Assembly: GCA_900765165.1 (NCBI GenBank)
Contig: CAAFQR010000152.1
Span: forward strand, 1 to 36,677
DNA length: 36,677 nt
Direction of reading: 5' to 3'
From: Veillonellaceae bacterium
GTDB lineage: Bacteria; Bacillota; Negativicutes; Veillonellales; Veillonellaceae
Shown: one piece after another, positions 32,767-36,677 of the stretch
Numbering within the stretch: the first letter of the stretch is position 1
How the letters are laid out: each line of letters opens with the position of its first letter
Notes under the pieces: model-generated
What the model was told of the DNA's origin: nothing
The model's input: only the letters and a program-made list of their open reading frames with translations
Databases searched by the model: none
Position numbers and translations under genes: made by a program

Positions 32767-34284
32767 CTAAACAGTAGTGGCCAAGCGCCAAATGGAGAAG
32801 TCGTTCTGTTCGTTTTCTTCTGCCTTCGTCAGCGCGCCATCCGCTGTTTTCACGATCGCCTCTACAATGTCGAGGCCTACATCGGTAATGGTCTTCTTAC
32901 CGTCAATCACATCGCCGGCGTTCAAATCAATGCAATCGGCCATGTGTACAAAGGTATGCGTATTGGACGATACCTTAATGGTCGGTGTAATCGGGCTGCC
33001 TGTCGGCGTGCCGCGTCCGGTGGTGAACACGCAAATGTTGCAGCCGCCGGCTACCATGCCGCTTAACTGTTCAATGTCGTTGCCCGGCGTATTCATAAAC
33101 GTAAGCCCTTTGTCGGTAATCGGCGCCGCGTACGGCTTAACCGCTACTACCGTGGATTTCCCGGCCTTGTAAATGCAGCCCAGCGATTTTTCTTCGATGC
33201 TGCTAAGGCCGCCGGCAATGTTGCCCGGGCTCGGGTTCGCGCCGCGAATGTCGGCATGGGAGTCGATAACCGTCTGTTCGTAGCCCTTGATGGTGTCCAC
33301 GATGGCCTTGCTAACCTCCGGTGTAGCGCCTCGTTTCGCCAAGATATGTTCCGCGCCGATTAGCTCTGTCGTTTCAGCTAAAATAACAGACCCTCCCTGC
33401 GATACGACTATATCAGAGGCAACGCCCAAAGACGGATTAGCGGACAAACCGGAGAAGCTGTCACTGCCACCACATTCGGTGCCAAGTACAACATCGGCCA
33501 GCGTACCGTCCGTGCGCTGTTCCTTCAAGGCTTCGGCCAACATCGCTTCCGCCATGGCCTTACCTTTGGCAATCGCCTTCGCCGTGCCGCCGGATTCCTG
33601 AATCGTTAAGAACTGCACCTGTTTATACGGTGCGCGTTTTTTTATTTCAGCAGCTGTATCGGAAGCCTGGATAACTTCACAGCCGAGACCAACCAAGATA
33701 ACGCCAAACACATTGGGATTCGCCGCCGTGCCAACGATAACGTCCATCGTCTGCCGCGCGTCGTAAGACAACTCGCTGCAACCGTGCTGATGAGTTACAT
33801 ACACCACATTCGTGTCGTCCCGTTTCGGGCTGTCGCCATACCGAACCGCATTGGCAATGCGTTCCGTCACCTTATTGGCACAATGCACGGTGGGCAAGAT
33901 GAGCACATGATTGCGGAACCCAAATGACCCATCGCCGCGCCGGTACCCCGTCAGCTTGTATGTTGTATCGCTGTGCGCCACCAGCTTGCTGCGATCCACG
34001 TCCTGGTCAATGTCGCGAACCGTATCATCCACGTCGCCGCGGCCTCGTTCGCCATCCAAGTTGTGCACGTGAACCCACATGCCCGGCTCTATATCTGTGT
34101 TCGCTGTTCCTATATGCGAATCGTACTTGATGACCGGATCGCCCTTCTTGATGAACGCGGTAGCAAATTTGTGGCCCGTCGGAATAGGCTCCTTAATCAC
34201 CACACCTAACGCTTCATCGCCGGGTTTCAAATCCGTAATCGCTGTAGCTACCGTATCGTGAGCGCCTACATGAATTGCTTTCAC
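32767..34284 (-). CDS. UxaA-family (altronate dehydratase-like) hydro-lyase, probable L-fuconate dehydratase
   Basis: The 505-residue protein combines an N-terminal SAF domain (residues 1-85) with the C-terminal UxaA/GarD domain (LTGYRRGDGSFGFRNHVLILPTVHCANKV; TECGGSDSFSGLSANPSLG; PGNDIEQLSGMVAGGCNICVFTTGRGTPTGSPITPTIKVSSN). Relatives are iron-dependent dehydratases of altronate or galactarate. In fucose loci the UxaA homologue is assigned to L-fuconate dehydration. It is the first gene of the operon, directly behind an IclR-controlled promoter. The start codon is GTG, set by AAGGAGGG. In C. jejuni the counterpart is split in two genes; here it is whole. Confidence 0.87.
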   Translation of the reverse strand: MKAIHVGAHDTVATAITDLKPGDEALGVVIKEPIPTGHKFATAFIKKGDPVIKYDSHIGTANTDIEPGMWVHVHNLDGERGRGDVDDTVRDIDQDVDRSKLVAHSDTTYKLTGYRRGDGSFGFRNHVLILPTVHCANKVTERIANAVRYGDSPKRDDTNVVYVTHQHGCSELSYDARQTMDVIVGTAANPNVFGVILVGLGCEVIQASDTAAEIKKRAPYKQVQFLTIQESGGTAKAIAKGKAMAEAMLAEALKEQRTDGTLADVVLGTECGGSDSFSGLSANPSLGVASDIVVSQGGSVILAETTELIGAEHILAKRGATPEVSKAIVDTIKGYEQTVIDSHADIRGANPSPGNIAGGLSSIEEKSLGCIYKAGKSTVVAVKPYAAPITDKGLTFMNTPGNDIEQLSGMVAGGCNICVFTTGRGTPTGSPITPTIKVSSNTHTFVHMADCIDLNAGDVIDGKKTITDVGLDIVEAIVKTADGALTKAEENEQNDFSIWRLATTV

Positions 34285-34327
34285 TAGATAACCCTCCTTA
34301 TATTATTTGTTCGTATTTACTACTTAA

Positions 34328-34343
34328 TTACGTATTTACGTAA
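34328..34343. promoter_or_regulatory. IclR-type operator, site 1
   Basis: The palindrome TTACGTA-TT-TACGTAA lies just downstream of the uxaA -10 box (34358-34363), where a bound repressor would block elongation or initiation. It matches site 2 at 34391-34406. Confidence 0.7.
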
Positions 34344-34357
34344 GTCTCTATATATTC

Positions 34358-34386
34358 ATAGTATGATGTATGTACGCAAATGTCAA
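34358..34386 (-). promoter_or_regulatory. Promoter of the fucose operon
   Basis: On the minus strand a consensus -35 TTGACA (34381-34386) and TACTAT (34358-34363) are 17 bases apart, 74 bases before the uxaA start codon. It is flanked by the two TACGTA palindromes. Confidence 0.75.
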
Positions 34387-34390
34387 TATA

Positions 34391-34406
34391 TTACGTATAT
34401 ACGTAA
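34391..34406. promoter_or_regulatory. IclR-type operator, site 2
   Basis: The perfect 16-bp palindrome TTACGTATATACGTAA abuts the -35 box of the uxaA promoter from upstream. Half-sites TACGTAAA (34445-34452) and ATACGTAA (34471-34478) continue toward iclR. Confidence 0.75.
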
Positions 34407-34478
34407 TATCTTTGGCATACTACCCCTATTAATCCGGCTAACAATACGTAAAACGCATTCGTATTCGCATATACGTAA

Positions 34479-34508
34479 TTGACGACTCCGCCGCCTTTAG
34501 TGTATTGT
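34479..34508 (+). promoter_or_regulatory. Promoter of the IclR regulator gene
   Basis: TTGACG (34479-34484) and TATTGT (34503-34508) are 18 bases apart. The -35 immediately follows the ATACGTAA half-site, consistent with autoregulation. Confidence 0.55.
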
Positions 34509-34548
34509 GTAAGTATAAAGTGTAATTGAGAGTACAAAGGAGACACCC

Positions 34549-35394
34549 ATGAAAGACGTACCCCTCACCAAAACAGCCATACCGGAAGCCATTTCAGCTC
34601 CTGTGAAATCAACAGCCGCCACGGACAGCACCGCTGTCCATAAACCAACGTGGCGCGTTATCAGCATTCTCGAAGCCGTAGCCGGCGCCCGTACCGGCGC
34701 TACCTTATCGGAAATCGCCAAGGCACTGGACTGCCCACGTAGCACCTTGACGCCGATTTTAAAAACCTTAACCGACGCCAACTATCTAACCTGCGAAGAA
34801 GATACGCTGCGTTACCACATTGGCCGCCGCACCTACATCATCGGCAACACCTTCCAGCCCTCCGGCGACATCTTGGACCTCATCAAAGACCAAATGGAAC
34901 TGGTGGCCGAACAATGCAACGAAAACGTGCACTTAGGCATCCTAGAACAAAATGAAATCATGTACCTCATCAAGGTCACCGGCTCTAAGCCATTGCAGTT
35001 AATTTCATCGGTAGGGCGACGCCTTCCGGCCTACGCCACCGCACTGGGCAAAGCACTGCTCTACGACCACAGCCTCAAAGAACTGGAAACACTCTTCCCG
35101 GACGGCCTGGCGCCCATAACCGAACACACCCTACCGGACGTGAAAGCCCTCTACCAAGACATTCACAAAGACCCAGACCACGAATTCACCTACGAACAAG
35201 AAGAAATCACCAAATACGCCCGCTGCATCGCCATGCCCCTCCGCGTCAACGGCCGCATCGTCGCCGCCCTCAGCATCAGCTTCATCATCTTTGACTCCGA
35301 CAAAGAACACGTCGCCAGCATCAAAGCACTACTTAGACGCTTCGGCACCATCATCGAAAAACTCATGAGAACAAATGGGTTTCCTGGAATATAA
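34549..35394 (+). CDS. IclR-family transcriptional regulator of the fucose operon
   Basis: The 281-residue protein has a ~33-residue unstructured N-terminal extension. A winged helix follows (WRVISILEAVAGARTGATLSEIAKALDCPRSTLTPILKTL, residues 35-74), then an IclR effector domain from about residue 105 (MELVAEQCNENVHLGILEQNEIMYLIKVTG, RLPAYATALGKALL, CIAMPLRVNGRIVAALSISF). It is divergent from the fucose operon across a gap with palindromic sites, so it is the likely repressor or switch responding to a fucose-pathway metabolite. The C. jejuni fuc locus also carries an IclR gene (Cj0480c). AAAGGAG precedes the ATG. Codons are more C-rich at third positions toward the 3' end. Confidence 0.92.
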   Translation: MKDVPLTKTAIPEAISAPVKSTAATDSTAVHKPTWRVISILEAVAGARTGATLSEIAKALDCPRSTLTPILKTLTDANYLTCEEDTLRYHIGRRTYIIGNTFQPSGDILDLIKDQMELVAEQCNENVHLGILEQNEIMYLIKVTGSKPLQLISSVGRRLPAYATALGKALLYDHSLKELETLFPDGLAPITEHTLPDVKALYQDIHKDPDHEFTYEQEEITKYARCIAMPLRVNGRIVAALSISFIIFDSDKEHVASIKALLRRFGTIIEKLMRTNGFPGI

Positions 35395-35428
35395 AAAAAC
35401 TCTAACCTGTCAAAAAACTCACAGAATG

Positions 35429-35474
35429 AAAAAAGATGGTTTAGTATGTCCATTCATACTAAACCATCTTTTTT
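35429..35474 (+). terminator. Terminator with conserved TAGTATG apical hairpin (copy B)
   Basis: A perfect 20-bp stem, A6-GATGGTTTAGTATG with CATACTAAACCATC-T6, closes the loop TCCATT. It ends iclR transcription and shares its upper half and loop with 26649-26688. Confidence 0.9.
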
Positions 35475-35527
35475 AAACATATATTTTAAGCTAAACTTTC
35501 TATCATTAAAGCGCCCATTATGCTACA

Positions 35528-35659
35528 AAGAAGGCCCGACATCACGTAAGACGCCGGACCATTTCTTCATTCTTTTTAAGTCTCGAGAGATGAGTCTGAC
35601 GCAGCGAAACGTATGACTATCTCTATTTGTATTGTAACGATATTATCTATCTTCGTCAA
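35528..35659 (-). repeat. R1 intergenic repeat, copy 2
   Basis: This 132-bp copy is about 90% identical to 26752-26882. Its right end overlaps the last codons and stop of the small gene at 35643-35810, so on the minus strand R1 forms the 3' untranslated region of that gene. Confidence 0.8.
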
Positions 35660-35810
35660 TACCTTCCAGCAAGTCAGCCTTCAGCTCCGCTATAACCGCA
35701 TCAAGCGGCTCACCCTCACCACGAAGTGCCTCAGCTAAGCCAGTCGTCATCATATTATAAAACTCATCTTCAGACAATCCATGATTAAAAACATTCTCAT
35801 ATTCTTTCAT
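35643..35810 (-). CDS. Small acidic protein of unknown function
   Basis: The 55-residue frame begins MKEYENVFNHGLSEDEFYNMM and ends in a run of acidic residues (ELKADLLEGIDEDR). CTGGAGG lies 8 bases before the ATG at 35810, a good ribosome site; an upstream in-frame ATG at 35831 lacks one. It is predicted largely helical, acidic and soluble. I do not recognise the family; size and charge would fit an antitoxin-like or adaptor protein, but no toxin-like partner is adjacent. The R1 repeat begins at its stop codon. Confidence 0.5.
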   Translation of the reverse strand: MKEYENVFNHGLSEDEFYNMMTTGLAEALRGEGEPLDAVIAELKADLLEGIDEDR

Positions 35811-35865
35811 ACATTTCGCCTCCAGAGTCAATCCAATACTACCAACACATTTACTCTATGATATG

Positions 35866-35997
35866 AAGAAAGTCCGATTATCACGTAAGGAATCGGACCA
35901 ATCTTCATACTTGTTAAGTTTAGAGAGACAAGCCTTACGCCACAAAACGTATGACTTATTACACCTATATTGTAAATATATTATCAAACCAAGTCAA
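35866..35997 (-). repeat. R1 intergenic repeat, copy 3 (diverged)
   Basis: It starts AAGAAAGTCCGATT and ends ACCAAGTCAA, colinear with the other R1 copies but clearly diverged. The first hairpin is fully paired here (GTCCGATT with AATCGGAC), where copies 1 and 2 have two mismatches. CGTAAGG and CCTTACG in the two loop regions could also pair with each other. Confidence 0.7.
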
Positions 35998-36040
35998 CAA
36001 CAATCCCCAGAAGCACTATGTCACATGTTTTTTCCCCTCC

Positions 36041-36263
36041 TAGCCTCTTCTTTTGAGCAAATTTGTAGCGATAATCTTTTATTCGCCTCAACACTAGCTT
36101 TTAGGAGACATCCCGCTCAGGATTATTAAGTACTAAATGTAAAAAACCTCCGACAGAGATGTGAAGTGCGCATTTCGAAGAGAAGCGCGCAAGCACTCTG
36201 TCGGAGGTTTATTAACATATAGTAAGAAAATCTAAGGGATGTCCCTAAAAACGGTGAGGCTCA
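36041..36263. repeat. R2 nested-hairpin repeat, copy B
   Basis: The core 36099-36250 folds like copy A. The outer stem is TTTTAGG-a-GACATCCC with GGGATGTC-CCTAAAA; the inner stem ACCTCCGACAGAG with CTCTGTCGGAGGT is identical to copy A; the apical GTGCGC/GCGCGC has a swapped wobble pair. It lies between R1 copy 3 and the end of the YadA-like gene. Confidence 0.85.
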
Positions 36264-36304
36264 GTAAAAGATGGAGCGATAAATTTGTTCAAAAGATGAG
36301 GCGC

Positions 36305-36677
36305 CTATTTTTTCATCTGCTGTATCATCGCTTTCAGCTCTTGTATCTGCTGCATCGCATCTTGCAACGTCGCTTCTTGTTTCTTCATGCGATCCTTCAG
36401 ATCCTGATTTTCTGCATGCATATCCTTATTTTCATCACGAATGTTCTTGTTCTCCTCACGAAGCTTGCTAACTTCGGATTCCAACACATAGGCACTAGAA
36501 ATCGGACCCTGGCGATATTCTTCGGCTAACTTGCGTTCCTTCTTCGAATCACCGAACTTCCACGTAACACCGGCATTAAGCATACATTGGGGAGTGTAAA
36601 ATAGTTTGTGTAAATCGGTATTGCATGAATCTACTTTATGCCCCATACTGGGGTAAACAAAGATAAGGACGGTAACA
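36305..36677 (-). CDS. C-terminal end of a YadA-like outer-membrane protein with coiled-coil tail (partial)
   Basis: An open frame enters from the right edge and stops at 36305 (about 124 residues visible). NAGVTWKFG resembles the last beta-strand of YadA-type trimeric anchors. It is followed by KKERKLAEEYRQGPISSAYVLESEV and a heptad-rich coiled coil (about the last 65 residues: SKLREENKNIRDENK, then AENQDLKDRMKKQEAT, then QQIQELKAMIQQMKK). In most autotransporters the barrel strand ends the protein; here the tail would extend into the periplasm. The residues before NAGV do not look like clean barrel strands, so decay or a frameshift upstream is possible. The true start lies outside the window. 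Confidence 0.6.
   Translation of the reverse strand, partial: VTVLIFVYPSMGHKVDSCNTDLHKLFYTPQCMLNAGVTWKFGDSKKERKLAEEYRQGPISSAYVLESEVSKLREENKNIRDENKDMHAENQDLKDRMKKQEATLQDAMQQIQELKAMIQQMKK

Larger units (their letters stand above)
519..33649. repeat. Dispersed octamer TGAAATAA / TTATTTCA, 19 copies
   Basis: TTATTTCA on the plus strand begins at 519, 3298, 4235, 5997, 8171, 10889, 17014, 23224, 29205, 30546 and 33642. TGAAATAA begins at 681, 9785, 12486, 19034, 20700, 21064, 22716 and 25970. Thirteen of the 19 have G or C before TGAAATAA. Sites lie inside genes, in leaders, and in a terminator tail; within genes many use the rare ATA codon (Glu-Ile read as GAA ATA). A hand estimate from base composition gives about one expected copy. 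The span given covers the first to the last site. Confidence 0.8.

Noticed and set aside
35865..35880. GAAGAAAGTCCGA resembling the conserved GAGGAAAGTCC of RNase P RNA
   Set aside because: The rest of the RNase P core is absent, and the sequence belongs to the R1 repeat, present in three copies.

Overview
The window (about 36.7 kb, G+C near 50% by eye) looks like chromosome from an anaerobic, host-associated diderm Firmicute of the Negativicutes, probably Megasphaera or a close Veillonellaceae relative. The basis is codon style, gut-type fermentative genes (L-fucose use with lactaldehyde reduction, MalY, arsenic resistance) and a YadA-like outer-membrane C-terminus at the right edge. The genus is an inference. 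No rRNA, tRNA, CRISPR array, prophage or complete insertion sequence was seen.

Layout. 1-726: DUF1848 gene running off the left edge. 844-5717 (minus): four-gene operon of lactonase-like propeller, MatC-like carboxylate transporter, RraA-like protein and aconitase. 6058-7251: divergent malY-type C-S lyase. 7362-10055: GltD-like oxidoreductase and an aldo/keto reductase, transcribed separately. 10203-15721 (minus): ABC-2 exporter operon ybhG-ybhF-ybhS-ybhR-cecR. 15816-17311 (plus): MerR-type promoter, cyclophilin-like protein, flavodoxin lipoprotein and a truncated MFS remnant. 17469-19952: two PLP enzymes. 20180-23039 (minus): arsR, arsC, acr3 and an EamA transporter, with two ArsR-type boxes. 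23372-26639 (plus): a DNA-binding HTH module fused to two ADP-ribosylglycohydrolase domains, followed by a third, separate paralogue. 27307-34284 (minus): six-gene non-phosphorylative L-fucose operon facing a divergent IclR regulator (34549-35394). 36305-36677: C-terminal end of a YadA-like protein.

The fucose operon is complete on paper. FucP imports L-fucose; the mutarotase domain interconverts anomers; the SDR oxidises fucose to the lactone; the amidohydrolase half of a fusion protein opens the lactone; the UxaA-type dehydratase makes 2-keto-3-deoxy-L-fuconate; the DapA-like aldolase gives pyruvate plus L-lactaldehyde; and FucO reduces lactaldehyde to 1,2-propanediol. Gene content closely matches the Campylobacter jejuni fuc locus.

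Two patterns are not explained by the genes. (i) The octamer TGAAATAA / TTATTTCA occurs 19 times on both strands, inside and between genes, where base composition predicts about one. It behaves like a DNA-uptake or other genome-wide signal sequence. (ii) Two convergent gene junctions (26640-27306 and 35395-36304) carry the same ordered set of structured repeats: a TAGTATG hairpin, a ~131-bp repeat (three copies in all) and a ~154-bp nested hairpin whose outer stem shows compensatory changes between copies. This suggests a structured-RNA or hairpin-ended mobile repeat family.
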